Positions 8,368 through 16,191 of a stretch of DNA of 17,492 nucleotides are shown here, one piece after another. Positions within the stretch are counted from its first letter, which is position 1; each line of letters begins with the position of its first letter. A program made the translations under genes and the position numbers. The notes beneath the pieces were generated by a model that had not been told where the DNA came from, did not search any database, and saw only the letters and a program-made list of their open reading frames with translations. Origin of the DNA: Bacillota bacterium (lineage in GTDB: Bacteria; Bacillota; Clostridia; Acetivibrionales; DSM-1351); the NCBI GenBank assembly GCA_023391425.1, contig JAEWAX010000078.1, positions 1-17,492 of the forward strand. The letters run 5' to 3'.

Positions 8368-9828
8368 ATGAACTCAAAGAAGATAAATATAGTTATAGCA
8401 TTAATGGTAGCAATGTTTTTGGGAGCAGTTGAGGGGACTGTTGTAACAACAGCAATTCCAACTATAGTTAAGGATTTACAGGGTTTTCAAATTATTAGTT
8501 TAGTATTTTCAGTTTATTTATTAACATCTGCAATTTCGACGCCTATAAGCGGTAAATTATCAGACTTATATGGAAGAAAAAATGTACTTTCAATTGGGAT
8601 AATAGTATTTTTAGTTGGAAGTATTATGTGCGGACTATCACAAAATATCTATATGCTGATTGCTTTCCGTGCAATTCAAGGGTTGGGAGCAGGCTCAATT
8701 TTTACAGTCACTTTTACCATTGTTGGAGATGAATTTACTCTGGAGGAAAGACCAAAGGTTCAAGGAAGTCTGAGTTCCGTATGGGGAATTGCAAGTCTTA
8801 TAGGTCCGTTTCTTGGAGGAATACTGATTGATATGCTGTCTTGGCATTGGGTTTTCTTTATAAACATACCCTTCGGAATAATATCAATTATACTACTTCA
8901 AAGAAATTTGAAAGAAACCTTTGAAAAGAAAAAGCACAGTATAGATTTTGCTGGCATCATTACATTATCGATGGCAATGATTGTATTTCTAAGTATTTTT
9001 CTATTACCTGAAAATATGGGCTCCAATCATAATTTATTTGTTGTAATGGCACTAGTTATTACGATTATATTATTGATAGCATTCTATAAAATAGAAAGGA
9101 AAGCAAAAGAGCCTACTATTCCTTTTGACATATTTACAAGTACAAGTACAAAAGTAAATTTAATCAGCTTTCTAGCATCGGCTATATTGATAGGCCTAGA
9201 TGTTTATATGCCAATATACATACAAAATGTATTGAATTATAATGCCACAATATCAGGATTAACTCTGGCTCCAATGTCAGTATCCTGGCTTTTAGCATCA
9301 TTTATATTAGGAAGATGTATGGTGAAATACGGAGGTAAAACAGTAATACTGATATCTAATGTTATTTTACTTGCGAGTGTAATACTGCTGCCAACACTAG
9401 GTATAAATTCTTCACTATTATTGGTAATGATATATGTTTCAATTATAGGTTTCGGATTTGGCGGGGCTTTTACTACTTTGACAATAGTCATTCAAGAGTC
9501 TGTAGGCTACAGTAAAAGAGGTGCTGCAACCGCCACAAACTCACTGCTTAGGACACTAGGGCAAACAATAGGTGTAAGCGTGTTTGGAAGCATTTTCAAT
9601 TTTTATATAGTTAAATACTTTACTCGGATAGGTATGCCAGGGATAGATCCAAGTAACTTATATAAGTCCTCCTCACATACAAGTGCTGTCGCAAATGAGC
9701 AAATAAGACTTTCTCTAAATAGTTCTTTGCACATTATTTTTATACTGCTAATAGTTATAGCGGGATTATCTTTAATTATATCAGTATTTATGCCAAAGAT
9801 AGCTAAGAGTGATAAGAGCGAAAATTAA
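8368..9828 (+). CDS. MFS drug:H+ antiporter, DHA2 (EmrB/QacA) family
   Basis: The 486-aa protein is hydrophobic throughout, with about 14 membrane segments as expected for the DHA2 branch of the major facilitator superfamily. Visible motifs are the TM1 signature GTVVTTAIPTI (residues 23-33), motif A SGKLSDLYGRK (61-71) in the loop after TM2, FRAIQGLGAG in TM4 and GPFLGGILID in TM5 (the antiporter motif C region). Such proteins expel lipophilic or cationic compounds in exchange for protons; the substrate cannot be predicted. The TM1 acidic residue is Glu22, where DHA2 members often have Asp. The gene is monocistronic with its own promoter and is convergent with the aldo/keto reductase gene. 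It could export the product of the upstream synthase, but nothing in the sequence proves that. Confidence 0.92.
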   Translation: MNSKKINIVIALMVAMFLGAVEGTVVTTAIPTIVKDLQGFQIISLVFSVYLLTSAISTPISGKLSDLYGRKNVLSIGIIVFLVGSIMCGLSQNIYMLIAFRAIQGLGAGSIFTVTFTIVGDEFTLEERPKVQGSLSSVWGIASLIGPFLGGILIDMLSWHWVFFINIPFGIISIILLQRNLKETFEKKKHSIDFAGIITLSMAMIVFLSIFLLPENMGSNHNLFVVMALVITIILLIAFYKIERKAKEPTIPFDIFTSTSTKVNLISFLASAILIGLDVYMPIYIQNVLNYNATISGLTLAPMSVSWLLASFILGRCMVKYGGKTVILISNVILLASVILLPTLGINSSLLLVMIYVSIIGFGFGGAFTTLTIVIQESVGYSKRGAATATNSLLRTLGQTIGVSVFGSIFNFYIVKYFTRIGMPGIDPSNLYKSSSHTSAVANEQIRLSLNSSLHIIFILLIVIAGLSLIISVFMPKIAKSDKSEN

Positions 9829-9832
9829 GATA

Positions 9833-9859
9833 ACCAATGAAATTTCCTTGGTATTTTCT
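9833..9859 (+). terminator. Possible weak terminator after the exporter
   Basis: A near-perfect 20-bp palindrome (9833-9852; arms ACCAA and TTGGT around GAAATTTC, two mismatched positions) begins 5 nt after the exporter stop and is followed by ATTTTCT. The stem is short if a 4-nt loop is required, so efficiency is doubtful. Confidence 0.4.
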
Positions 9860-10047
9860 AAAAAGCTTAATACTAGTCAGTTCAAAAGAAAACAGTATGT
9901 ATGTTAATTTTAACTGTGCAGTGCCTATATCTCCAATTTATGCTATATATTACCTTTGATTTGCACAAAAAAAGAGACGTGCTTAATGAAAAACAAATCT
10001 CTCTGGTTAAGAATATCATTGATTAGTTTTGATCAAGGCTGAATAGT
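9860..10047. other. Non-coding spacer between convergent genes
   Basis: This makes up most of the 301-bp gap between the exporter and the aldo/keto reductase. It has stop codons in all frames, no start with a Shine-Dalgarno and no recognisable RNA. It could be a decayed gene, but I see no residual motif to name. Confidence 0.5.
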
Positions 10048-10081
10048 AACAATCAGGTATCATAAGATATCTGATTGTTTT
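10048..10081. terminator. Strong hairpin terminator between convergent genes
   Basis: A 14-bp stem (10048-10061 with 10066-10079) with a single G-U wobble and an ATAA loop ends in TTTT on the plus strand and is preceded by an A-rich run, so it can act in both directions. It lies about 50 nt past the reductase stop on the minus strand and about 220 nt past the exporter stop on the plus strand. Confidence 0.8.
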
Positions 10082-10129
10082 ACATAACCACTTCTCGTTT
10101 GTGTGTATTTTTGTTATACTAGTCTAAAA

Positions 10130-11125
10130 TTACCTGTTTCTTTGATAAAGAATTTGATCTATTTCGTCCATTTGATTTTGTGATAAAGGACCAAAATCCA
10201 TTGCTTTTGCATTTTCTTCAACTTGTTTTATGGTTTTAAATCCAGGTATAGGTATAGTGCTGCCACTTTTGCCCCAAATCCAGGCCAAGGACCCCTGAAC
10301 TAAAGTACGGCCATTACTGGTTAGGATTTCTTTTACTGAATCAAGCATCTTTAAGAACTCTGGTATAGGTTTTCCGTCTTTAAAACATTGAACCCAAGAA
10401 TGACCTGCACCTCGAACATCATTTTTTGATAATATTGATTCTGTAGTAAATTTACCACTTAAAAATCCCATAGCTAGAGGACTGCGGTTAATACTAGCAA
10501 GGTTGCTGTCTTCACACAATTTAACTAATTGCGGAGCATCAGCAAAGATATTTAAACCGTGTTGAATGACAGAACAATTGGCTCTTTCTGCAAACAACTT
10601 AGCTCCATCAACAAAATCTGTACTCCAGCCATAAGTGCGAATCTTACCTTTCTCAACAAGTTTATCAAGGGTAGTACATACCGGTTCTACATCAGATATT
10701 AATATGTTTCCTTCATGAAGCTGGTACACATCGATATAATCAGTATTGAGTCTTTTTAATGATGCATCGCAAGCTCTTATTATGTAATCAGGTGTTACAT
10801 TGGTTCCATGTAAGGTCTTAGTAGCTTCATTACCAAAAAAACCAAACTTTGTAGCAACCACCATGCTGTTCCTTTTTCCTGCAAGGGCTTTTCCAATTAC
10901 TTCTTCACTATGACCAACACCATAACAATCAGCTGTATCCAAGAAGTTTATGCCAAGTTCAAGAGCTCTGTGAATAGCTCTAATAGACTCAGTATCGTCA
11001 ATATCACCCCAACCATCAGACATTCCGTTCAAAATGAACGGTCCTCCGATAGCCCAACATCCTAATCCTAATGCGCTAACTTCAATTCCAGAACGCCCAA
11101 GCTTTCTCTTGAATCCTTCATTCAT
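10130..11125 (-). CDS. Aldo/keto reductase
   Basis: The 331-aa cytosolic TIM-barrel oxidoreductase is NADPH-dependent by family. The full catalytic tetrad is visible: Asp63 and Tyr68 (FLDTADCYG), Lys93 (VATKFG) and His137 (DVYQLHEG). The C-terminal cofactor-binding segment reads IPIPGFKTIKQVEENAKAM. Overall it resembles the Tas/YajO-type general AKR group; the carbonyl substrate is unknown. The start is supported by a GGGGGGAG Shine-Dalgarno just upstream. It lies 52 bp downstream of the TetR gene on the same strand with no terminator between, so the regulator probably controls this reductase, perhaps in response to a reactive aldehyde or ketone (inference). Confidence 0.93.
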   Translation of the reverse strand: MNEGFKRKLGRSGIEVSALGLGCWAIGGPFILNGMSDGWGDIDDTESIRAIHRALELGINFLDTADCYGVGHSEEVIGKALAGKRNSMVVATKFGFFGNEATKTLHGTNVTPDYIIRACDASLKRLNTDYIDVYQLHEGNILISDVEPVCTTLDKLVEKGKIRTYGWSTDFVDGAKLFAERANCSVIQHGLNIFADAPQLVKLCEDSNLASINRSPLAMGFLSGKFTTESILSKNDVRGAGHSWVQCFKDGKPIPEFLKMLDSVKEILTSNGRTLVQGSLAWIWGKSGSTIPIPGFKTIKQVEENAKAMDFGPLSQNQMDEIDQILYQRNR

Positions 11126-11177
11126 AGTAAACTCCCCCCTTATTTTAAATTAATGTCTTTATTTAAAACTACAAAAA

Positions 11178-11750
11178 TCATAGTTTTATACCATCTAAAA
11201 ATACAGTAGTACATTTATCAATATCCTTATCAATTTCTTTATCATCATAAAACTTAATCGTCATTGAAAAGCCTATCATCATATAATAAAAAGATAAGGC
11301 TATATCATTAGCATTTTTATTCTTGATTTCCCCATTTTTGATTCCTAGTTCAATAATTGTTGTGATTTTTTCTATAAATAGCATTTCTATTTCATATGTT
11401 TTATTTTGAATACAATCTTTCATGTATTCTGGTGGGTAATAATAGTATCTATCCCAGAAAACCATTTTGTTATTATTTATACAGTTCTTCACATAGCCAG
11501 AGAAAATGCTTGCTAATTTCTTTACACAGTTTGTCTCTTCAATAGCTGTTAAATCATGAAGAAATGAACAATAATCTTCTAAAATATTATTAAAAACAGC
11601 TGTGAATATACTTTCTTTACCTGAATAATGGGAATACAAGGATGCTTTCTTAATTCCTACAGCCTTTGCTATATCATCCATACTAGTGCCTAAGTATCCT
11701 TGGTTTGCAAATAACTCTAATGATTTGTCTAATATTTCATTTTTTTTCAT
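11178..11750 (-). CDS. TetR/AcrR-family transcriptional regulator
   Basis: The 190-aa protein has a canonical N-terminal TetR helix-turn-helix: ILDKSLELFANQGYLGTSM, DIAKAVGIKKASLYSHY and GKESIF (residues 5-50). The divergent C-terminal half is helical and rich in Ile, Lys and aromatic residues, as expected for a ligand-binding/dimerisation domain; the inducer is unknown. A GGGGGT Shine-Dalgarno precedes the ATG. The promoter and palindromic operator directly upstream point to autorepression, and the aldo/keto reductase follows in the same transcript. It is not adjacent to the exporter gene, so control of that pump would be in trans. Confidence 0.93.
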   Translation of the reverse strand: MKKNEILDKSLELFANQGYLGTSMDDIAKAVGIKKASLYSHYSGKESIFTAVFNNILEDYCSFLHDLTAIEETNCVKKLASIFSGYVKNCINNNKMVFWDRYYYYPPEYMKDCIQNKTYEIEMLFIEKITTIIELGIKNGEIKNKNANDIALSFYYMMIGFSMTIKFYDDKEIDKDIDKCTTVFLDGIKL

Positions 11751-11764
11751 AATACCCCCATAAA

Positions 11765-11784
11765 ACTACCTGCCGTTTGGTAGT
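11765..11784. promoter_or_regulatory. Palindromic operator for the TetR-family regulator
   Basis: ACTACC-N8-GGTAGT is an inverted repeat with 6-bp perfect arms. It abuts the -10 box of the minus-strand promoter (11785-11790), so it covers the transcription start and sits 14 bp before the regulator's start codon. Position and size fit a TetR-family operator. Confidence 0.7.
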
Positions 11785-11813
11785 ATTATATCATGCTATA
11801 TTTCTATTTACAA
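11785..11813 (-). promoter_or_regulatory. Promoter of the tetR-AKR operon
   Basis: On the minus strand, TTGTAA (11813-11808) and TATAAT (11790-11785) are separated by exactly 17 bp. The operator begins at the next base downstream of the -10, so a bound repressor would block initiation. Confidence 0.75.
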
Positions 11814-11823
11814 TATAGAAATA
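11799..11823. repeat. Perfect 9-bp inverted repeat centred on the -35 box
   Basis: TATTTCTAT (11799-11807) and ATAGAAATA (11815-11823) flank a 7-nt spacer that contains the TTGTAA -35 of the tetR promoter. It may be a second regulator site or a chance AT-rich palindrome. Confidence 0.5.
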
Positions 11824-11905
11824 AAAAAATTTAAGCGCGATGTTTAACCGGTTCATAATTAAACTCTCTACAATATTTATTTTGTTGCGATATGCTATCA
11901 AAAAA

Positions 11906-11935
11906 ATAACAAATATAAATCATCATAAATATAAT
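11906..11935 (+). promoter_or_regulatory. Candidate promoter for the lipoprotein gene
   Basis: ATAACA (11906-11911, four of six matches to consensus) and a perfect TATAAT (11930-11935) have an 18-bp spacer. The implied leader would be about 187 nt and would contain the 18-bp-period direct repeat. A closer, weaker promoter cannot be excluded. Confidence 0.35.
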
Positions 11936-11999
11936 GGTATATAACTAACTGAGATTTAACGAATTCTGTTATGGATTATAACTATAAGCCAAAAATGTA

Positions 12000-12033
12000 A
12001 GGTCTAAGAATACAGTTAGGTCTAACAATGCAG
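12000..12033 (+). repeat. 16-bp direct repeat, 18-bp period
   Basis: Two copies of AGGTCTAAnAATnCAG (12000-12015 and 12018-12033) match at 14 of 16 positions, upstream of the lipoprotein gene. This may be a protein-binding site or a local duplication. Confidence 0.6.
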
Positions 12034-12128
12034 ATAATTTTTGTGGTTTTAAGTACTTTTACTGTTAGTTTTTTCACATAAATTAATGATTTAATAGCTC
12101 CCAAAATACTATAAGGGGGATTCTTTGA

Positions 12129-13334
12129 ATGAAGAAAACTGGAATACTAATTTTAAAAATTCTTATAGTAATATTCATTATGACAAACATACTAGGATGT
12201 TTCTCTTCAATAAGTTATACTCCAATAATGTATACAGGCATATCAAGGTATACGATGGTGGGTGATGATCATTGTTCAACTGTAGCTCAAGGATTGTTAA
12301 TTTATTATGGACAGCAATGGAATTATTACAACAACCTTGCAAAAAATGCAAAGAACGAGAAGGAGAAATCAGCAGCTCTATTTAGCAGGGATAATCAACA
12401 TGAAGCAGCTGACTTAGTAAGGTGGGAAGATAAAAATACAAATAAGTATAAAATAAAAGGCGTACATAGAGATTTGATAGATAAAAGTGGTAATGTGTTA
12501 CTTACACAAACTGTTACACGTAAAGATGGCACCAAGATAATTGAAGAAATCAAAATAGGGTTAAATGGGCAGGAGTTTGATTCAAAAGGATATGGGCAGA
12601 TTGTGATTCCAGAGTTATATGTCTATTCTATAGTGAATAACAAACTTAAAAGTCAGAGCTTTTTTTCATATGCAAATAAAAAAGCATGTCAAAATGGTAT
12701 AGGTAGTTTAACCAGTGATAAAACAGTTTCAGATATACCAAGCTTTACAATGGAAGACTTTGCTTATGGTATAAATAACTGCGTTTTAACTGGAACAACA
12801 AGAATTATTCAAACTTTAATTAATAGACATAGTGTAATGGGAGATTTATCACTTAAACCTAATGATAAGCAAGTTTATGATACCGTTGATAGTATTGCTA
12901 AGAAGAATTATAGCTATAGTGATGGAGTTGGAGTTCCTTTTCCTATTGATAATGATAATCTTGTTAACGACGCTTTAAATAAGTATGGATTTCTTTTATA
13001 CGACGCTGACAATAAATATCTTATTCATGCAAACTTCAAAGCTATGCAGAAAAGTGTAGATAATAACATGCCATTCTTATTAAATTGTTCTGCAAAATAT
13101 GTTAATACGGAGTGCGTTAATATACATGTAACTAATAATCCAACATATACAGATCATACCGTTACTGGTATTGGATATATGGAGTATACAACTGTTGTTG
13201 GCTCAATAAAGCTGATAAAAGTGTATGATGGCTGGTCTAGTACACCAAGATACATTGATTATGATGAATTTTTGAAATACACAAAAGTTTTGAATTTAGG
13301 AATGGATGGCTATAGTATCACTATAGTAAAATAG
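12129..13334 (+). CDS. Putative lipoprotein with C39/papain-like peptidase domain
   Basis: The 401-aa protein has an N-terminal export signal (MKK, hydrophobic ILILKILIVIFIM) ending in ILGC, a plausible lipobox with Cys24 as the lipidated residue, so it is probably anchored outside the membrane. Residues about 205-395 resemble C39-type cysteine peptidases: NCVLTGTTRIIQTL places Cys218 at the start of a helix, and DHTVTGIGY (His343) is followed by KVYDGW (Asp367), giving a Cys-His-Asp order with family-like spacing. The oxyanion Gln normally just before the Cys is not apparent, so activity is uncertain. Residues 40-200 have no family I recognise; a second Cys-led helix (DHCSTVAQGLLIYYG, Cys49) looks like a duplicated or decoy element. 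The start is set by AAGGGGGA 8 nt upstream. Confidence 0.7.
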   Translation: MKKTGILILKILIVIFIMTNILGCFSSISYTPIMYTGISRYTMVGDDHCSTVAQGLLIYYGQQWNYYNNLAKNAKNEKEKSAALFSRDNQHEAADLVRWEDKNTNKYKIKGVHRDLIDKSGNVLLTQTVTRKDGTKIIEEIKIGLNGQEFDSKGYGQIVIPELYVYSIVNNKLKSQSFFSYANKKACQNGIGSLTSDKTVSDIPSFTMEDFAYGINNCVLTGTTRIIQTLINRHSVMGDLSLKPNDKQVYDTVDSIAKKNYSYSDGVGVPFPIDNDNLVNDALNKYGFLLYDADNKYLIHANFKAMQKSVDNNMPFLLNCSAKYVNTECVNIHVTNNPTYTDHTVTGIGYMEYTTVVGSIKLIKVYDGWSSTPRYIDYDEFLKYTKVLNLGMDGYSITIVK

Positions 13335-13432
13335 TACCAATGGTTATTAACTATTCATACAGTTACTATATGAGACATACATCGCCCAGGTGAAAATGTT
13401 ATTCAATATTAATTTGTTAGGGAGGTTTAGAT

Positions 13433-13771
13433 ATGAAGAAATGTCCTATGTGTCGTCTAATTAATCCGAGTGAAGCAGAAGAATGTGATTGTGGTTATAA
13501 TTTTGAGACGCGTATGGTTCAGAGAGATATTCAAAAGGTGATTAGACGAAGTATACCTATAATTCAAATCATATTTTCCATTTTGTTATTGATAGTATCA
13601 GTAAGTCTATTTTGCATACATAATCATATTGGTGTTTTTATCTATTTTTCTTATCAATTTAGGGGCATTGCCGGTTTATTCCTCTTATGGTTTATGACTA
13701 TAATTTTTATTTCTGTAATGATAATACCTACAATTATAAGCTGGACTTTATTTTATAAAAAGAAAAAATAG
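13433..13771 (+). CDS. Small zinc-ribbon membrane protein
   Basis: The 112-aa hypothetical protein begins with CPMC, then CDCG around residues 4-22 (Cys4, Cys7, Cys18, Cys20), the half-site pattern of a short zinc ribbon. Two membrane helices follow (about residues 45-62 and 82-107), and it ends in a basic KKKK tail, so the ribbon and tail probably face the cytoplasm. GGGAGG about 10 nt upstream supports the start. It follows the lipoprotein gene by 98 bp in the same direction and may be cotranscribed. Function is not predictable; zinc-ribbon-plus-TM proteins are common orphan genes in Firmicutes. Confidence 0.8.
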   Translation: MKKCPMCRLINPSEAEECDCGYNFETRMVQRDIQKVIRRSIPIIQIIFSILLLIVSVSLFCIHNHIGVFIYFSYQFRGIAGLFLLWFMTIIFISVMIIPTIISWTLFYKKKK

Positions 13772-13881
13772 ATAACTTGCAACTATGTTTGGCTGCATCA
13801 ATACCCATACAATGCTTTTATTATATTTTTCATTATATGTTTTCATAATAAGGTTTCTCCATTTCTTTCTATTTTATATGA

Positions 13882-13887
13882 TATAAT
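13882..13887 (+). promoter_or_regulatory. Candidate -10 box before the acetyltransferase gene
   Basis: A perfect TATAAT lies 42 nt before the ATG at 13930, but no convincing -35 is found 16-18 bp upstream. GGAG at 13917-13920 serves as the Shine-Dalgarno. Confidence 0.4.
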
Positions 13888-13929
13888 TATAGAAAAATTT
13901 ATTTTGAATTCTGATTGGAGTGATATATT

Positions 13930-14565
13930 ATGAAGTTTATAGATATGCATAATTGGAAGAGAAAAGATCACTTTAATTATTTTAAGGGCCTTAGTTACCC
14001 GCATTTTAATATTTGTGGAAACGTCGATATTACAAAATATTATAAGTATATTAAAGAAAATGAAAGTCCATTTTTTATATCTCTTTTGTATGCTGCAACG
14101 AAAACAGCGAATAGCATAAAAGAATTCCGCTACAGGATTAGAGAAGATAAGGTACTTGAACATGAAATTGTAAATCCTTCTTTTACTGTAATGACTGAAG
14201 GTGAAGTCTTTAGTTTTTGCACAGTAAAATTTATAGATAAATTTAATGATTTTATAACTAATACTTCCAAGGAAATAGACAAAATCAAAAAAAATGCAAC
14301 TATACAAGATGAACCAGGGCGTGATGACCTCTTGTACATTACAAGTATACCTTGGATTTCATTTACTAATGTAACTCACCCAATTCAAATGAATCCAGTT
14401 GACAGCATTCCAAGAATATCTTGGGGTAAATATTTTGAAGAAAACGGAATAATGAAATTGCCTCTATCTGTTCAGGTACATCATGCTTTAGTTGATGGTC
14501 TACATGTGGGGCAATATTTTAATACAATTCAAGAAATCGTAGATAATCCTGTAAAGTATTTATAG
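13930..14565 (+). CDS. Chloramphenicol acetyltransferase-family protein (type A fold)
   Basis: The 211-aa protein has the expected length and layout of CatA-type trimeric acetyltransferases. HHALVDGLH carries catalytic His185 and the structural Asp189 of the HHxxxDG motif; FRYRIRED, PSFTVM, PWISFTNVTHP and PRISWGKYF are the usual landmarks. The family transfers acetyl from acetyl-CoA to the 3-hydroxyl of chloramphenicol, but chromosomal homologues with relaxed or unknown substrates are frequent in clostridia, so resistance is not established. It starts a run of four co-directional genes, with 100 bp to the next. Translation has a GGAG Shine-Dalgarno. An antisense frame across it is an uncoding shadow. 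Confidence 0.88.
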   Translation: MKFIDMHNWKRKDHFNYFKGLSYPHFNICGNVDITKYYKYIKENESPFFISLLYAATKTANSIKEFRYRIREDKVLEHEIVNPSFTVMTEGEVFSFCTVKFIDKFNDFITNTSKEIDKIKKNATIQDEPGRDDLLYITSIPWISFTNVTHPIQMNPVDSIPRISWGKYFEENGIMKLPLSVQVHHALVDGLHVGQYFNTIQEIVDNPVKYL

Positions 14566-14665
14566 TAGGTACTTACATAACGATTTTTATATTAAGTAGT
14601 AAGAAATATTCTTTTAGCTATATGGATGTGTTTACCATATTTTTTACTAATAGGAGGGTTCTGTA

Positions 14666-14848
14666 ATGACAAGAAAAACAAATTGTGATTGTTGTCTAAA
14701 TTATGTTTATGATGAAGATTGCGATTATTATATATGTGATGTTAATTTAGATGAAGATGAAATGATGAAATTTTTAGGGAAATCATTTGATAATTGTCCG
14801 TATTTCCAGCTTAATGATGAATATAAAACTGTAAGAAAGCAGATGTAG
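14666..14848 (+). CDS. 60-aa cysteine-rich protein (DUF6472-like)
   Basis: The small acidic protein has six Cys: NCDCC near the N-terminus (Cys7, 9, 10), Cys19, Cys24 and Cys44 in NCPYF. The DEDCDYY.C.VNLDEDEM core and the DEYKTVRKQM end match, from memory, the DUF6472 family common in Clostridia; I cannot confirm by search. The Cys spacing suggests binding of zinc or another metal in the cytoplasm; no signal peptide is present. AGGAGG 8 nt before the ATG and a gap of 27 bp to the Nudix gene support expression as part of the same transcript. Confidence 0.8.
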   Translation: MTRKTNCDCCLNYVYDEDCDYYICDVNLDEDEMMKFLGKSFDNCPYFQLNDEYKTVRKQM

Positions 14849-14875
14849 ATACGCATGGCTTAAGAAGGAGATAAA

Positions 14876-15427
14876 ATGAGTGGAAACTTGTATTGCCAAG
14901 TTTGTGGGAGCGAATGTGAAGTATATCTTGATGGACATATAAAAAGAGAAGCTTGTCCAAATTGTGGATTTATTTACTATAGAAATCCATATCCTTGTGT
15001 ATCAGTGTTGGTTATAGATGACAATGGAAGAGTATTATTAGGAAAACGTAGTGAGAAATCAATATACCCTTATAAATGGTGTCTGCCTTGCGGATATATT
15101 GAGTACGAGGAAACTTATATTGAAGCTGCAATTAGGGAAGTTAAGGAAGAAACTGGAGTTTCAATTAATCCAATTAGTATCGTTAATGTTGTATCCAATC
15201 ATTTAGATAATGGAGTTAATTCTATTGTAACTGTTTTATTAGCAGAACCAGAAACGATAACCATTGTTCCAGGAGATGATATAACTGAAGCTGACTGGTT
15301 TGATATAGATAAGAGTATACCAGAATTGGCTTTTGACGCAGACCGTTTTATAATTAATGAATACAAATGCTCTAGGAAGAAAAATTTAAAAATGAAAGGC
15401 ATAGATTTACAGGGGTGTTGTTTTTAA
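14876..15427 (+). CDS. Nudix hydrolase with N-terminal zinc ribbon
   Basis: The 183-aa enzyme has a CQVC...CPNC ribbon (Cys7, 10, 27, 30) followed by a Nudix fold. The Nudix box fits GX5EX7REUXEEXGU exactly: Gly73, Glu79, then REVKEETGV at residues 87-95, which supplies the Mg-binding glutamates. The family hydrolyses nucleoside diphosphates linked to another group (NADH, ADP-ribose, oxidised nucleotides); the ribbon-plus-Nudix arrangement recalls NudC-like and ADP-ribose-type members, but the substrate is unassigned. The C-terminus ends in a Lys-rich segment and GCCF, which is unusual. AAGGAG lies 8 nt before the ATG. It is followed after 55 bp by the histidine phosphatase. Confidence 0.92.
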   Translation: MSGNLYCQVCGSECEVYLDGHIKREACPNCGFIYYRNPYPCVSVLVIDDNGRVLLGKRSEKSIYPYKWCLPCGYIEYEETYIEAAIREVKEETGVSINPISIVNVVSNHLDNGVNSIVTVLLAEPETITIVPGDDITEADWFDIDKSIPELAFDADRFIINEYKCSRKKNLKMKGIDLQGCCF

Positions 15428-15482
15428 GGTAAGTTATTTCTTAATAAAATAAATTTATAAAACTAGGCAAGCGGGGGGAAGA

Positions 15483-16094
15483 ATGCTTAAGCTATATATT
15501 ACCAGACATGGAGAAACAGAGTGGAACGTTGAAAAGAGAATGCAAGGGTGGAAGAACTCTAATCTTACTCCTAAAGGTGTTGCACATGCTATTGCCTTAG
15601 GAAACAGACTTGGAGATGTACATATAAAATCCATATATTCTAGTCCCAGTGGGAGAGCAATGCAAACTGCAGAACTCGTTAGAGGAAGCAGAAACATCAA
15701 AATTATTCAGGATGACAGACTCAGAGAGATTAATTTAGGTGAATGGGAGGGGAAAACCGCGGCTGAAATTGAAGAAATTGATCGAGAAGGTCTTAAAGCT
15801 TTCTGGGATAATCCACACCTATATGTACCAAAAACAGGTGAGAGTTTTCAAACTGTAAGAGACAGAGTTTCTGATGTTATAAATGAAATTATCAAGGAAA
15901 ATGAAAGCGGAGGGGTTCTTATTGTAACGCATGCAGTTGTTGTTAAGACAATAATGTCTATTTTTAAAGGACTCAATGTTGAAAAACTGTGGGAACCGCC
16001 ATTTATTCATGGTACAGGCCTTAGCATTGTAGAAGTTGATGTGAAAGAGGCTAGGATTTTGGCTGAAGGAGACCTATCTCATGTGAATACATGA
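15483..16094 (+). CDS. Histidine phosphatase family protein (phosphoglycerate mutase-like)
   Basis: The 203-aa protein has the RHGE motif with His9 as the phospho-acceptor (TRHGETEWN), Arg58 in SSPSGRAMQTAE, acidic Glu87 in LGEWEG and the second catalytic His150 in VTHAVVVK. These fit branch-1 histidine phosphatases (PhoE, CobC and GpmB-like). The cofactor-dependent mutase itself is longer (around 230-250 residues), so a phosphatase acting on small phosphorylated metabolites is more likely. GCGGGGGG just before the start is a strong Shine-Dalgarno. It is the last gene of the co-directional run; no terminator lies immediately after it, and the 11-bp array begins 10 nt past the stop codon. Confidence 0.92.
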   Translation: MLKLYITRHGETEWNVEKRMQGWKNSNLTPKGVAHAIALGNRLGDVHIKSIYSSPSGRAMQTAELVRGSRNIKIIQDDRLREINLGEWEGKTAAEIEEIDREGLKAFWDNPHLYVPKTGESFQTVRDRVSDVINEIIKENESGGVLIVTHAVVVKTIMSIFKGLNVEKLWEPPFIHGTGLSIVEVDVKEARILAEGDLSHVNT

Positions 16095-16103
16095 TAAATC
16101 TAG

Positions 16104-16191
16104 CGATTAACAAGTGACTAACAGGAGATTAACAAGCGATTAACTGGCAACTAACAGGAGCTCAACAAACGGTTAACAATTGATGAATAAG
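16104..16191 (+). repeat. Tandem array of eight 11-bp units
   Basis: Eight contiguous 11-bp units follow the approximate consensus YGATTAACARG; AAC at unit positions 6-8 is invariant in the first seven units and the eighth is degenerate. A ninth weak unit may reach 16202. The period is close to one DNA helical turn. It is not a multiple of three, and TAA occurs in rotating frames, so the array is non-coding. It ends about 15-25 bp before the -35 of the next promoter. Confidence 0.8.

Larger units (their letters stand above)
11824..12128. other. Non-coding region upstream of the lipoprotein gene
   Basis: This is the remainder of the 378-bp divergent gap. It contains an AACCGGTT palindrome at 11846-11853, a candidate plus-strand promoter and a direct repeat, listed separately. 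AAGGGGGA at 12113-12120 is the Shine-Dalgarno of the gene at 12129, with 8-nt spacing. No gene is seen. Confidence 0.6.

Noticed and set aside
9860..10047. Possible insertion-sequence remnant between convergent genes
   Set aside because: No terminal inverted repeats, target duplication or transposase residues could be identified.
13843..14307. 154-codon minus-strand frame over the acetyltransferase gene
   Set aside because: It overlaps a well-supported CAT-family gene, has no recognisable motif and has strongly AT-driven composition; treated as a shadow frame.
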